Made by a program: the position numbers and the translations under genes | From: Motiliproteus coralliicola | GTDB taxonomy: Bacteria > Pseudomonadota > Gammaproteobacteria > Pseudomonadales > Balneatricaceae | Assembly (NCBI RefSeq): GCF_003345655.1 | Contig: NZ_QQOH01000001.1 | Span: forward strand, 682,001-746,000 | Direction: 5' to 3' | Length of the DNA: 64,000 nt | The notes under the pieces: generated by a model | Told to the model about the DNA's origin: nothing | What the model saw: only the letters and a program-made list of their open reading frames with translations | Database searches by the model: none | Shown: one piece after another, positions 29,701 to 37,282 of the stretch | How positions within the stretch are numbered: the stretch's first letter is position 1 | Layout of the letters: each line of letters begins with the position of its first letter

Positions 29701-29764
29701 GATTGAAGCCGAGATCTGCAGTCCGATCTTCCTGGATCCGAAAGGAGAGCGTCAAAATGTCTAA
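26717..29764 (+). CDS. soxA: Sarcosine oxidase alpha subunit
   Basis: 1015 residues from the ATG at 26717 (GAGGAG upstream). N-terminal 2Fe-2S-like fold region without the full cysteine set (about 10-110), an NAD+-binding module with V-V-G-A-G-P-A-G-L-S-A (about 180-190), and a C-terminal glycine-cleavage T-protein-like folate-binding half (about 620-1000). It accepts the iminium methyl of sarcosine on tetrahydrofolate, giving 5,10-methylene-THF. Length is that of other heterotetrameric SoxA proteins. It overlaps soxG by eight bases, so the two are translationally coupled. Confidence 0.97.
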   Translation: MTSSNHVQPNRLQNGGRIDRSQPVTFEYNNKTYPGFVGDTLASAMLANGIDVVGRSFKYSRPRGIIAAGADEPNAVLQLGATEATQVPNVRATQQELFHGLVAKSTNGWPSTDNDLMSYVGKVGGRMMPPGFYYKTFMYPQSLWDTYEGFIRKAAGLGRSPVENDPDIYDQINHHCDVMVVGAGPAGLSAALAAARTGARVILADEQAEFGGMLLHSDELIDGQPAQQWVSRVVGELVGLENVTLLPRSTVNGYHDHNFLTIHERRTDHLGDLAPKGQVRQRMHRVRAAWVVLASGAIERPLVYANNDVPGCMLASAVSTYIKRYAVVPGNQLVLMTTNDQGYQAALDWHDAGRKVVAIVDTRAEPTGACVLEAQRRGIELIKGSAVIEAKGSKRVNGVSVAAINASGERVTGNIRSLFCDTLASAGGWSPAVHLSCHTGSRPEWREDVQAFVPGKTVQKQLTAGAINGSYRLSACLEEGVRQGVLAAANAGFGQQSDDIVEIPSVDGEVEQTAPMALFHVPHTKPTSRAPKQFVDYQTDVTAAGIELATREGFESIEHVKRYTAMGFGTDQGKLGNINGMAIAAKSMNKSIPETGTTIFRPNYTPITFGAIAGRNCGELFDPKRYSAMHRWHVENGAKFEDVGQWKRPWYFPKPGESMQDALNRECLATRESVGILDASTLGKIDIQGKDAREFLGRVYTNAWAKLGVGKCRYGLMCGEDGMVFDDGVTACLAENHFVMTTTTGGAARVLEWLELYHQTEWPELEVYFNTVTDQWSTLTISGPNSRKLLSELTDDIDLSGDNFKFMDWREGTVAGVPARVFRISFTGELSFEVNVQSNYGMQVWEKVFEAGKKYNLTPYGTETMHILRAEKGFIIAGQDTDGSVTPMDLGMGWCVANNKPFSYIGKRGMAREDCVKPNRKQLVGLKTKDPQKVIPEGSQAVADPNQPIPMTMLGHVTSSYYSACLGHSIAMGFVRGGLDKMGESVYYPQADGSVIEAEICSPIFLDPKGERQNV

Positions 29765-30461
29765 TTTGAATATCAACCCGCAGGATTCGGCAGTAACCGA
29801 CCTTGATACCGCCTTCAAACCGGACTGTGCCCAGATGCGGCAGACACCGGTTCAAGCCGAGGCGGGCCAAGCGCCACGCGCGGAAAGCCCGCTCTATCAC
29901 GCCGATTTGGCATCGATGGCGGCCAAGGGGCCGCTCGAAGGCGGGGTCCAGTTGCAGGAATTGTCTTTACTGGGACATCTGGTTATCCGGGGTTCACTGG
30001 ATAATCCGGCCTTTGTCGATGGGTTTGCGCAGGTGATGGGTTTTGCGCTGCCCGGCAAACTGGCCAGTGTCGAACAGGGCGATGCCTCGGTGCGTTGGAT
30101 TGCCCCGGATGAATGGCTGTTGGTGGTCCCCGGGAACGAGGCTTTTGAACTGGAAGGCCGTCTGCGCGAGCTGATGGCAGGCCATTTCTCGATCGTAAAC
30201 GTTTCGGGTGGCCAGACTATACTGCAGCTGTCTGGGCCGGATGCGGTCAAGGTGCTGAAAAAGAGCACCGGTTACGACCTGCATGATCGCAACTTCCCGG
30301 TCGGCAAGGTGGTAACCACCACCTTTGCCAAAACCCAGGCGGTGATTCGTCGGCTTGATGCCCAGCAGTGGGAATTGGTAATCCGTCGCAGCTTTGCCGA
30401 CTACGTCTGGTTGTGGCTGCAGGATGCCAGTGCCGAGTACGGTCTGATCGTACGCGGCTAA
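29757..30461 (+). CDS. soxG: Sarcosine oxidase gamma subunit
   Basis: 234 residues from the ATG at 29757 (AAAGGAG upstream). A small T-protein/YgfZ-like subunit of heterotetrameric sarcosine oxidase. Recognisable segments are W-I-A-P-D-E-W-L-L-V-V-P (about 115-126), V-N-V-S-G-G-Q-T, and C-terminal W-E-L-V-I-R-R-S-F-A-D-Y-V-W. It overlaps the end of soxA, completing B-D-A-G. The first ~45 residues are a variable leader rich in Gln/Ala. Confidence 0.94.
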   Translation: MSNLNINPQDSAVTDLDTAFKPDCAQMRQTPVQAEAGQAPRAESPLYHADLASMAAKGPLEGGVQLQELSLLGHLVIRGSLDNPAFVDGFAQVMGFALPGKLASVEQGDASVRWIAPDEWLLVVPGNEAFELEGRLRELMAGHFSIVNVSGGQTILQLSGPDAVKVLKKSTGYDLHDRNFPVGKVVTTTFAKTQAVIRRLDAQQWELVIRRSFADYVWLWLQDASAEYGLIVRG

Positions 30462-30549
30462 CCCGCATCGACACCTTGCTGTGTGGCGGGGCTTAGGATT
30501 GCCGACCGTCGCACAGCTTCCCCCCAATGCCGTATTGCGGAGTGAGAGA

Positions 30550-31416
30550 ATGAGTAGAAAAAATAAGCCCTGGATTCTGAATGCGGATTGTCCCAGCCAA
30601 CTGGGCACGGTGGACGTGGTTACCCGTTTTCTGGCGGAAAGCCGTAACTATGTCGGTGAGATCCACTCCTTCGACGATAAGGAGGTCAACCATTTCAGCA
30701 TGCGAGTGGAGTTCCATCCGCTGGATGAAGACTTCGATGCCGAACAGTTCAATCAGCAGTTTGCCGAACGGGCAGCCGCGTTTGACATGCAATGGCAGCT
30801 GACAGCGCCGGACCATAAGTCCCGGGTCGCGATCATGGTGTCTAAGTACGATCACTGTCTCCATGACTTGCTTTATCACTATCGGACCGGGGAGCTGGCG
30901 ATCGAAATTCCGGTGATCATCTCCAATCACCCGGATCTGGAAGATCTGGCGAAATGGCATGGGATTCCTTATCACCATCTGCCGATCACTGCGGAAACCA
31001 AACCTGAGCAGGAGAAGCAGGTCTGGGAACTGGTGCAGCAATACGATTGTGAATTGGTGGTGCTGGCGCGTTACATGCAAGTTCTGTCCGATGATCTTTG
31101 CGAAAAGCTCAGTGGTCGAGCGATCAATATCCACCACTCGCTGCTGCCAGGCTTTAAAGGGGCCAAACCCTATCATCAGGCTTGGGAGAAGGGCGTCAAA
31201 CTGGTGGGCGCCACGGCCCATTACGTTAACAGCGACCTGGATGAAGGCCCAATCATTGCGCAGGGTGTTCAAGCGGTGGACCATAGCCATTATCCGGAAG
31301 ATCTGGTGGCCAAGGGGCAGCATATCGAGTCCCTGACGCTGACCCGTGCGGTTCGTTACCACATCGAGAAGCGGGTTTTCCTGCACGGCCAGCGCACCGT
31401 GGTTTTCCCCGACTAG
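30550..31416 (+). CDS. purU: Formyltetrahydrofolate deformylase
   Basis: 288 residues from the ATG at 30550. N-terminal ACT domain (about 8-85, starting A-D-C-P-S-Q-L-G-T-V) and a formyltransferase-fold hydrolase domain with the catalytic N-x-H-x-S-x-L-P signature (I-N-I-H-H-S-L-L-P-G-F-K-G-A) and the aspartate of D-L-D-E-G-P-I. It hydrolyses 10-formyl-THF to THF and formate. In sarcosine operons this regenerates free THF when SoxBDAG loads it with C1 units. It is the last gene of the operon; a terminator follows. Confidence 0.96.
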   Translation: MSRKNKPWILNADCPSQLGTVDVVTRFLAESRNYVGEIHSFDDKEVNHFSMRVEFHPLDEDFDAEQFNQQFAERAAAFDMQWQLTAPDHKSRVAIMVSKYDHCLHDLLYHYRTGELAIEIPVIISNHPDLEDLAKWHGIPYHHLPITAETKPEQEKQVWELVQQYDCELVVLARYMQVLSDDLCEKLSGRAINIHHSLLPGFKGAKPYHQAWEKGVKLVGATAHYVNSDLDEGPIIAQGVQAVDHSHYPEDLVAKGQHIESLTLTRAVRYHIEKRVFLHGQRTVVFPD

Positions 31417-31488
31417 GTACCACCATCGGACGGAGTCGCGGGCCGATCGCTGACTCCGCTCTCACTCACTTACATCTCCAACCCTCTT

Positions 31489-31536
31489 GCTCCCCCTGAA
31501 ACAGCCGGCCTCACCCGGTTGATGGGGAGCTTTTTT
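31489..31536 (+). terminator. Terminator of the glyA-sox-purU operon
   Basis: GCTCCCC (31489-31495) pairs with GGGGAGC (31524-31530), with an inner CCGG/CCGG pairing, and is followed by TTTTTT. Confidence 0.82.
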
Positions 31537-31570
31537 CTGAACTCCCCCGTTCTTGTAAAAGGTATTTGTC

Positions 31571-32185
31571 ATGGCTGGAACTTGCTTGAGCAGGCCGGTC
31601 TTGGAACAGCCCGCCAGACTACAGCAGCAACAGGCAGCAGGTTCGATTGACCTGGGCGCTCGGATTGCCCGCTTACGTGGCCAGCAGGGGTTGTCACTTC
31701 AGCAATTAGCGATCCGGACTGGGATCGGTCAACAGACACTCAGAAAGATCGAGCAGGGGAGACAATCGCCGAGGATTGCGTTGCTACAGCAGATATTGGC
31801 GGCAGTTGGCTCAGATTTCGATCGCTTACTGGCGATGGAAGATCCGCATGATCGCCGAAGTCGACGCTCGATTACCCGAGTGCAGCAGCGGCGAGCCCTG
31901 GGTCAGAATCAGCAACTGTTGAATGCCGATCTGTTGAGCAAAAAAATGCTACCCATCTATAACCGGCTTTCTGACGTGTCACGGCCGGGTGGCGTCTTTG
32001 AGAAGTATCCCGGGGAGGTTTTTGTGATGGTGTTACGGGGACAGCTTAGGTTACGACTGCCCGATTACCAGACTCTTTCTCTGAACAGAGGAGATAGCGT
32101 GTACTTTGATGGGAATCAGGGTTACCGGATCGATAACCCCGATAGTGTGGTCGCTGAGTGGCTGACGCTGATTGCCGCTGACTAG
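31571..32185 (+). CDS. XRE-cupin transcriptional regulator
   Basis: 204 residues. Helix-turn-helix XRE domain (about 30-85: L-S-L-Q-Q-L-A-I-R-T-G-I-G-Q-Q-T-L-R-K-I-E) and a C-terminal cupin domain (about 125-200: V-F-E-K-Y-P-G-E-V-F-V-M-V-L-R-G, then L-N-R-G-D-S-V-Y-F-D). Proteins of this layout sense small metabolites and often control amine or amino-acid genes. It begins 155 bases after purU beyond a terminator, so it is its own unit. It converges directly on the flavin reductase gene, with no base between the stop codons. Confidence 0.9.
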   Translation: MAGTCLSRPVLEQPARLQQQQAAGSIDLGARIARLRGQQGLSLQQLAIRTGIGQQTLRKIEQGRQSPRIALLQQILAAVGSDFDRLLAMEDPHDRRSRRSITRVQQRRALGQNQQLLNADLLSKKMLPIYNRLSDVSRPGGVFEKYPGEVFVMVLRGQLRLRLPDYQTLSLNRGDSVYFDGNQGYRIDNPDSVVAEWLTLIAAD

Positions 32186-32974
32186 TCAGTCTGACTTTGA
32201 CTGAACCGGCCGGGGAGCATAGGCAAAGACATCCGATTGGATCTGGCTGGAAGCGATCCCTTGCGACTCAAGGTAGTCCGATGTTTGGTAAACCCGGCTG
32301 GGGGAGCCGCAGAGGTAGAACTGGGCCTGTTTACAATCTTGGATGAAAGTAGCCAAACCATGCTCCCAGCTGTCGCCCTGTTGCCAGTTTAACGGCCGGT
32401 ACTGCAGGTTCTGATAACGACTCAGCCAGGACCGGACCAGCACCTTCAGGTAGCGTTGCGCTGGCGTGTCGGTTCCCCAGAGCAGGTATACCGGGGCCTT
32501 ACCGTAGCTTCCTCCCGCATGCTGCTGATCTTGATGGAAAAAGTGCTGAAGTAGTGCTTTGACCTGAGCAAAACCACTACCGGCGGCCAAGAACACCTGC
32601 GGGGTTAGTGGTGAGCTGGGATTGGCGCGCAGTGCGACATCCCCCTGGGCCGGCTTAACCCCTATCGTATGCTGGCTCTGCAGCTGATCGATGATTGCCG
32701 TCGTGGTTGAACTGCTCCAATTGCGCTCGATATGCAGCTCGATGGTGCGACCCTGCGGATCAAAGTTGGCGATGGAGTAGGGGCGGGATTGGCCATCGGC
32801 GAGTACCAGCTCGATATACTGACCGGCGTGAAAGGATGGGTAGTCGGCAGGTAAGGATAGAAATACCTGCACACAGTGTTCGTCCAGGTTAGACGCGGAC
32901 TGAACGCCGCAACGATAAAGATCTTCAGAAAAGGCTGGATGCTCGGTGATCTCCAGTGCCATAGCGCTATTCAT
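32186..32974 (-). CDS. Fre/LuxG-like NAD(P)H-flavin reductase
   Basis: 262 residues. FNR-type beta barrel (about 25-120) with the flavin motif R-P-Y-S-I-A-N (R-x-Y-S), then an NAD(P)-binding domain (about 130-255) starting F-L-A-A-G-S-G-F-A-Q-V-K-A-L-L, the Fre-type variant of the G-G-T-G-F motif. It has Y-L-C-G-S-P and the aromatic C-terminal F-A-Y-A segment. No 2Fe-2S domain is present, which separates it from phenol hydroxylase reductases. It likely reduces free flavin or a partner oxygenase in the cytosol. Partner genes are not adjacent. Confidence 0.85.
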   Translation of the reverse strand: MNSAMALEITEHPAFSEDLYRCGVQSASNLDEHCVQVFLSLPADYPSFHAGQYIELVLADGQSRPYSIANFDPQGRTIELHIERNWSSSTTTAIIDQLQSQHTIGVKPAQGDVALRANPSSPLTPQVFLAAGSGFAQVKALLQHFFHQDQQHAGGSYGKAPVYLLWGTDTPAQRYLKVLVRSWLSRYQNLQYRPLNWQQGDSWEHGLATFIQDCKQAQFYLCGSPSRVYQTSDYLESQGIASSQIQSDVFAYAPRPVQSKSD

Positions 32975-33171
32975 CCTATGATCCCCCGGTTTGTGAGCCT
33001 ATTGAGAGCAAACTGCCTGCAATAGGCCGTCGATTGTTATTGGAACTGACAGGGTATGCCGATCCCAATCGCTCAGGCTGTCTGCGCGCAACAACAAGAT
33101 GTCTGATCACGACAGGCTGGTCAGGGTAAATCGCCGGTTAAACCTCAAAGAATGATGGAAGCTCCCAATAT

Positions 33172-33345
33172 TTAGAGTGATAAGCCCGAAAACTTACAGA
33201 CTTTGGGTTGCTGGTCGTTATCATCGATAATCAGGGTTTTGCTACCAACCGCTTTAGCTTCAGACGCTTCTGCTTCTTCAACACCGGTTAGCATGACAAG
33301 TAACACCACAGAAGCTAACAGCAGGTGAGGTAGTGGGATAGCCAT
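33172..33345 (-). CDS. Small exported peptide, unknown function
   Basis: 57 residues from the ATG at 33345, which has AAAGGAA upstream; an ATG at 33390 would add 15 residues and break the signal. N-terminal signal peptide (hydrophobic H-L-L-L-A-S-V-V-L-L-V-M-L), probable cleavage after A-E-A or A-S-E-A. The mature peptide is about 30 residues and includes a D-D-N-D acidic patch and one cysteine (P-K-V-C-K-F). I recognise no family. Not obviously in an operon. Confidence 0.5.
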   Translation of the reverse strand: MAIPLPHLLLASVVLLVMLTGVEEAEASEAKAVGSKTLIIDDNDQQPKVCKFSGLSL

Positions 33346-33515
33346 AGCGAATTCCTTTCGAATGCAAATATTAACAGGAAGCATTCTCATTCAATGTTGA
33401 TGCAAAGTAAATAGCTATGTTTGGTTTCGTGGATATTCCTAGGTATAGAGATCGGTTAATGTCCGATGCAGAACGATGACGGCAGGGTCGTTAGAAGCCA
33501 AATAGTGAGAATTTA

Positions 33516-33713
33516 TTAAGGCTTACAATTGCGTACGTTTAGGCAATCTTTGGGTAACAGCTTGCTGCGATACTGGTAACCGATCCGATAAGTCACTTCC
33601 GGGATGTGACAGACCCATGCCCGCAAGGGAGGAAGTGCTGGATCATGCTCTTGTAAATGGCTTTCTATCAGGCCTTGGTTGAGAGTACGGCAAATGTAAC
33701 CGCTGCATACCAT
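33516..33713 (-). CDS. Possible small cysteine-containing protein
   Basis: 65 codons with five cysteines (C3, C8, C35, C57, C63 approximately), basic overall, no clear signal peptide. It could be a real small gene, but the ribosome-binding site (GAAG right against the ATG) is poor. The plus strand of this same stretch ends in a strong terminator, so the region may instead encode a plus-strand RNA. Low confidence. Confidence 0.3.
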   Translation of the reverse strand: MVCSGYICRTLNQGLIESHLQEHDPALPPLRAWVCHIPEVTYRIGYQYRSKLLPKDCLNVRNCKP

Positions 33714-33740
33714 TCTTCGTTATTTGCATCGCGGTTTTTT

Positions 33741-33765
33741 GGCCCCTTTCGAGGGGCCTTTTTTC
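33741..33765 (+). terminator. Strong rho-independent terminator without an obvious upstream gene
   Basis: GGCCCC-TTTC-GAGGGGCC-TTTTTT. It terminates plus-strand transcription, but no plus-strand coding sequence precedes it for over 1.5 kb. It may end a small RNA or attenuate the methyltransferase gene that starts at 33800. Confidence 0.8.
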
Positions 33766-33799
33766 GTTGTGTTTACACGGCGACTGAGGGGCTTCTGCT

Positions 33800-34624
33800 A
33801 TGAACAATCCAACACCCAATCCTCTGGTGGAGCGCGTTCTCAACGCGCTGGTCGCGGATGGCCGAGACCTGCAGCAACTAAAGCCCGAGCAGTTGGTGGC
33901 GTTGGATCAGTTTCATCTGCGCGGCAAAATTGCCACCGAGGAGCTGGCGACACTGCTTTCTGCCAAGCCCGGAGAGCGGCTGCTGGATCTGGGAGCCGGG
34001 GTAGGTGGCGCAGCCCGCTACCTGCAACAACACCAAAATTGTCAGGTGGTGGGGTTGGAGCTGGATCCAGATTATGTCGAACTGGCTCGAGAGCTGGCAC
34101 GCCTGACCGGGTTCGAAGACAGGATTGAGTTTACTCAAGGAAGTGCGCTAGATATTCCTTTTGAATCAAGTTCTTTTGATCATGTCTGGTTGCAACACTT
34201 GAATATGTATCTGGCCGATAAGGCGGCATTCTTCGGTGGGATTGCGCGGGTGTTGAAACCCGGTGGTTCGTTGGTGATGCAGGAGGTCGTCCAAGGGCTA
34301 GGCGGAGATGTGCTGTTGCCGGTACCCTGGGCCAGAACGGAGTCGGACAATCACCTGGTTGACCAACAGACGTTTGTACAGCTGTTGGCGCAGGCGGGCT
34401 TTGAGGTGGTGGAGCTCGAAGATAGATCTGCGGCCGTATGCCAATGGTTGGAGCAACAGCTAGAGCTGCAGAAACAATCAAGGGAAGCGGGCAAGGCGCC
34501 CAAGCAGGCCAATTTGAGCCAGCTGCTGGGTAGTCAGTTTGGCGCCATGATGGCCAACCAACGCCGCAACTTTCTGGAGCAACGCACGGCGTTGTTGCAG
34601 ATTCGTGCCCTTCGCCGCGCTTGA
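33800..34624 (+). CDS. Class I SAM-dependent methyltransferase
   Basis: 274 residues with a Rossmann-type Methyltransf_11 core: motif I L-L-D-L-G-A-G-V-G-G-A-A-R-Y (about 60-73), acidic end of strand beta2 in G-L-E-L-D, and post-motif G-S-A-L-D-I-P-F. The S-F-D-H-V-W-L-Q-H-L-N-M segment and R-V-L-K-P-G-G-S-L follow. The pattern resembles small-molecule N- or C-methyltransferases (UbiE, sarcosine/dimethylglycine or phosphoethanolamine types), but substrate cannot be assigned. It follows a hairpin/U-tract attenuator by about 35 bases. Confidence 0.88.
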   Translation: MNNPTPNPLVERVLNALVADGRDLQQLKPEQLVALDQFHLRGKIATEELATLLSAKPGERLLDLGAGVGGAARYLQQHQNCQVVGLELDPDYVELARELARLTGFEDRIEFTQGSALDIPFESSSFDHVWLQHLNMYLADKAAFFGGIARVLKPGGSLVMQEVVQGLGGDVLLPVPWARTESDNHLVDQQTFVQLLAQAGFEVVELEDRSAAVCQWLEQQLELQKQSREAGKAPKQANLSQLLGSQFGAMMANQRRNFLEQRTALLQIRALRRA

Positions 34625-34661
34625 GCGGACAGTCACTAAAGAGAACGTAACAACCCCAAAA

Positions 34662-34698
34662 ATCGAATGTTACATTTCGTAAGGTTTAGGTAAACAAT
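34662..34698 (+). promoter_or_regulatory. Candidate operator shared with the 5.49 kb promoter
   Basis: ATGTTACATTT followed by GTAAGGTTTAGG lies about 80 bases before the DUF3360 permease and repeats the element before the acyl-CoA ligase gene at 5488. Confidence 0.35.
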
Positions 34699-34747
34699 AG
34701 GTTTCATTTGTCGCGTCTACTGGTCACCCCACAATTCTAAGACCTTG

Positions 34748-36151
34748 ATGAGACCGACTATGCCTTTGATGAGCCGTAAACATGGCGAGGAGCAACCCTA
34801 CTGGGGCTTCGGACCGTTCAAAATCCGCCTTCCCTTTATTCACCACCGCCTAGAGACCCCTGAGATGGTTCAGGGCCTGATCATGTTCGTGGTCGGCCTG
34901 GCGATGATTCCGCTGCTGGAAACCTATCTGGGTATGCCGTACGAAGCAGCCTTGGCCTTTACCTTTGTCGCTGGTGTTTGTTACTGCCTGCCGGCAATTC
35001 TGGGCGTACCTCTGGTGCCCGGCTGGATCACCCCGGCAATTCCGGTGGTGCTGCTGTACCTGAAAGGCTTTGAGCCGGGTCCTGAAGCGATCAAGGCGAT
35101 GTTCGCGCTGCAGATCGAAGTGACCTTGATCTTCCTGTTCCTCGGCGTTACCCGACTGGGCTCCAAGCTGGTCGATGCGATCCCCAACTCGCTGAAATCA
35201 GGCATTATTATCGGTGCCGGTATCGCTGCAATGATGGGTGAGCTAAAGGTCGGTGGTCGTGTTGACGCGACGCCGGTTTCGCTGATTATCGGCAGCATCG
35301 TATGCGCCTACATCCTGTTCTCACTGTCGTTCAAGAACGTTATGAACGAGAGCAAACTGGCCAAGCAGATCGCCAACTACGGTATGGTGCCGGGCATGAT
35401 CATTGCGATGGTCGTTGGCTGGACTGTGGGTGAGTACCCGGTACCCGATATCCAGTGGGGCATCACCCAGCCGGACTTCGATCTGATGTGGGAATACCTG
35501 GTATTCAGCCTGGGCTTCCCCGGTTGGGACGTGTTTATGCTGGCCATTCCGACCGCATTGATCGCCTATGTTATCGCGTTCGGTGACATCATCGTCGGCT
35601 TCACCCTGGTTAAGCGGGTCGACTATCTGCGCGATGACGAGAAGATCGAAGAGAACGTTGACCGTGTTCACCTGGTTACCGCTCTGCGTAACGCCATCCA
35701 CGCGTTCTTCGCTCCCTGGCCTGGTCTGTCCGGTCCGCTGTTTACTGCCGCTCATGCATCTATCGCCGAGCGTTACGCCATGGGCCGCAAGGCAATGGAT
35801 TCCTTCTACAGCGGTGCCGGTACCTTCTGGCTGACTGGTCTGTTTGCACTGTTCATGCTGCCGCTGGTTACCATGTTTAAACCGGTACTGCCGATCGCAC
35901 TGTCGCTGACACTGATCCTGACTGCCTACATCTGCATCATGGTAGGTATGGAGCAGCTGAAGAACTCTACCGAGCGCGGTGTCGCCGGTATCGTGGCTGT
36001 GACCCTGGCAATGCCGGATCCGAAATCAACGGTCTACGCGATCGTAATCGGTGTGGTGCTTTACCTGCTGATCGAGCGTCCGAAGTTGATGGGCAAACAC
36101 GATCCGGCCGACGAAATCGTCTTCGCCGATCCGGAGAAAGCGGACTCTTAA
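34748..36151 (+). CDS. DUF3360-family membrane permease
   Basis: 467 residues from the ATG at 34748 (another at 34760 is possible). About 11-12 transmembrane helices in a UraA/SulP-like arrangement, with conserved P-G-W-I-T-P-A-I-P-V-V-L (about 95-106) and P-N-S-L-K-S-G-I-I-I-G-A-G (about 155-167), and a soluble cap loop near 300. The whole fits the DUF3360 family of uncharacterised inner-membrane transporters common in marine gammaproteobacteria. The substrate is unknown. It is a single-gene unit closed by a good terminator. Confidence 0.85.
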   Translation: MRPTMPLMSRKHGEEQPYWGFGPFKIRLPFIHHRLETPEMVQGLIMFVVGLAMIPLLETYLGMPYEAALAFTFVAGVCYCLPAILGVPLVPGWITPAIPVVLLYLKGFEPGPEAIKAMFALQIEVTLIFLFLGVTRLGSKLVDAIPNSLKSGIIIGAGIAAMMGELKVGGRVDATPVSLIIGSIVCAYILFSLSFKNVMNESKLAKQIANYGMVPGMIIAMVVGWTVGEYPVPDIQWGITQPDFDLMWEYLVFSLGFPGWDVFMLAIPTALIAYVIAFGDIIVGFTLVKRVDYLRDDEKIEENVDRVHLVTALRNAIHAFFAPWPGLSGPLFTAAHASIAERYAMGRKAMDSFYSGAGTFWLTGLFALFMLPLVTMFKPVLPIALSLTLILTAYICIMVGMEQLKNSTERGVAGIVAVTLAMPDPKSTVYAIVIGVVLYLLIERPKLMGKHDPADEIVFADPEKADS

Positions 36152-36216
36152 TACCCGCGAAAGTTTTGGGTCCTGCTCAACACTCCTTGTAAGGAAGCCT
36201 CCTAGTGGACCCTTTT

Positions 36217-36252
36217 GGGCCGTGCATGATGAGAATCTGCACGGCCTTTTTT
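36217..36252 (+). terminator. Rho-independent terminator
   Basis: GGCCGTGCA (36218-36226) and TGCACGGCC (36238-36246) followed by TTTTTT. Ends the DUF3360 gene. Confidence 0.92.
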
Positions 36253-36257
36253 GTGCG

Positions 36258-37157
36258 CTATTGCAGCGCTGGGTCTGACTTTAACCGCTGTGCCAGCAGA
36301 TCGATAAAGGCCCGGACTTTGGCCGGCGGGTTGCGGTCATCGCGATGCACGATATGGATCGGCAGCGGTGCCGGCGTGTAGGAGGTCAGTACGGGTTGCA
36401 GTGCACCTGCAGCCAGTTCGGCACCAACCTGATAAGAGATCGCCCGAGTAATTCCCAGCCCCTGGGTGGCGGCGCTGATGGCCGCATCATTGGTGGTGGT
36501 TGTAAGGCGGGGCGTGATACGTATATGTCGTTCATCGCCGCGATGACCCAGGCGCCAATGGCTGGAAAAGTTACCCGCTCGTGAGGCGATCAGGCAATGT
36601 TGGCTCAGCTCTTCGGGTGAGCCAGGGTTGCCATGTTGATCCAGATAGTCCGGTGCTGCCACCAGCAGCATTCTGACCTGACCGACTTTGATGGCGCGCA
36701 TGCTGGAGTCGGGTATTTCACCAATTCGTATCCCTACGTCCAGTCCTTCTTCCAGCAGGCTGACGACTCGGTCCAGAAACAGGGTGTCGACCTGCATCTG
36801 CGGATAGCGGCGCAGGTAGTCAACCACCCCCGGCAGAACGAACATTCGACCGAACATCACCGGCGCGGTAATCGCCAGACGACCGCGCGGAGAGGCATCC
36901 AGACCGGCCGCGGCTTCGTCCGCAGCGCTGACCTCATCCAAGATCCGCCGTGCATCATGCAGGTAGCGGAAGCCGGCTTCCGTCACCCGCAGGTGCCGGG
37001 TGGTCCGCTTGATCAGCTTCACCCCCAGCTCGTCTTCCAGCGATGCCACCGCGCGGGTTACAGCAGGAGCGGACATGCCCAGGCGGCGTGCGGCGGCAGC
37101 AAAGCCGGCGTCGTCGGCAACGGCGACAAAAACCCGCATTTGATGAAATCGATCCAT
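36258..37157 (-). CDS. LysR-family transcriptional regulator
   Basis: 299 residues. N-terminal winged HTH (M-R-V-F-V-A-V-A-D-D-A-G-F-A-A-A-A-R-R-L-G-M-S near residues 7-29) and a periplasmic-binding-like effector domain (about 90-290). The N-terminus D-R-F-H-Q-M-R-V-F-V is typical of the large AaeR/DsdC-like LysR group. It is divergent from the VOC and PNPOx-reductase genes and probably regulates them. Between the genes lies TTTGAT-N8-ATCAAA, a T-N11-A-type LysR box. Confidence 0.93.
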   Translation of the reverse strand: MDRFHQMRVFVAVADDAGFAAAARRLGMSAPAVTRAVASLEDELGVKLIKRTTRHLRVTEAGFRYLHDARRILDEVSAADEAAAGLDASPRGRLAITAPVMFGRMFVLPGVVDYLRRYPQMQVDTLFLDRVVSLLEEGLDVGIRIGEIPDSSMRAIKVGQVRMLLVAAPDYLDQHGNPGSPEELSQHCLIASRAGNFSSHWRLGHRGDERHIRITPRLTTTTNDAAISAATQGLGITRAISYQVGAELAAGALQPVLTSYTPAPLPIHIVHRDDRNPPAKVRAFIDLLAQRLKSDPALQ

Positions 37158-37194
37158 AGGATTGTTCCGCTAGGTGAAATTATAAAGTGCGTTA

Positions 37195-37261
37195 TTTGAT
37201 TATTCTCTATCAAACAAGAAATAGCGATAGTGAGTCCTGAGGGTATTAGATCGCTAATACC
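37195..37261. promoter_or_regulatory. LysR-type box and adjacent palindrome
   Basis: TTTGAT (37195-37200) N8 ATCAAA (37209-37214) is a LysR-type site. GGTATTAG-ATCG-CTAATACC (37242-37261) is a perfect palindrome around a four-base centre. Both lie between the divergent LysR and VOC genes. Confidence 0.6.
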
Positions 37262-37282
37262 GCGAAATTCAGGAGCAAGAGC

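Noticed and set aside
28580-29764. DmdA, suggested by the T-protein-like half of the sox alpha subunit
   Set aside because: The domain is part of the 1015-residue SoxA and lies in a complete soxBDAG order.
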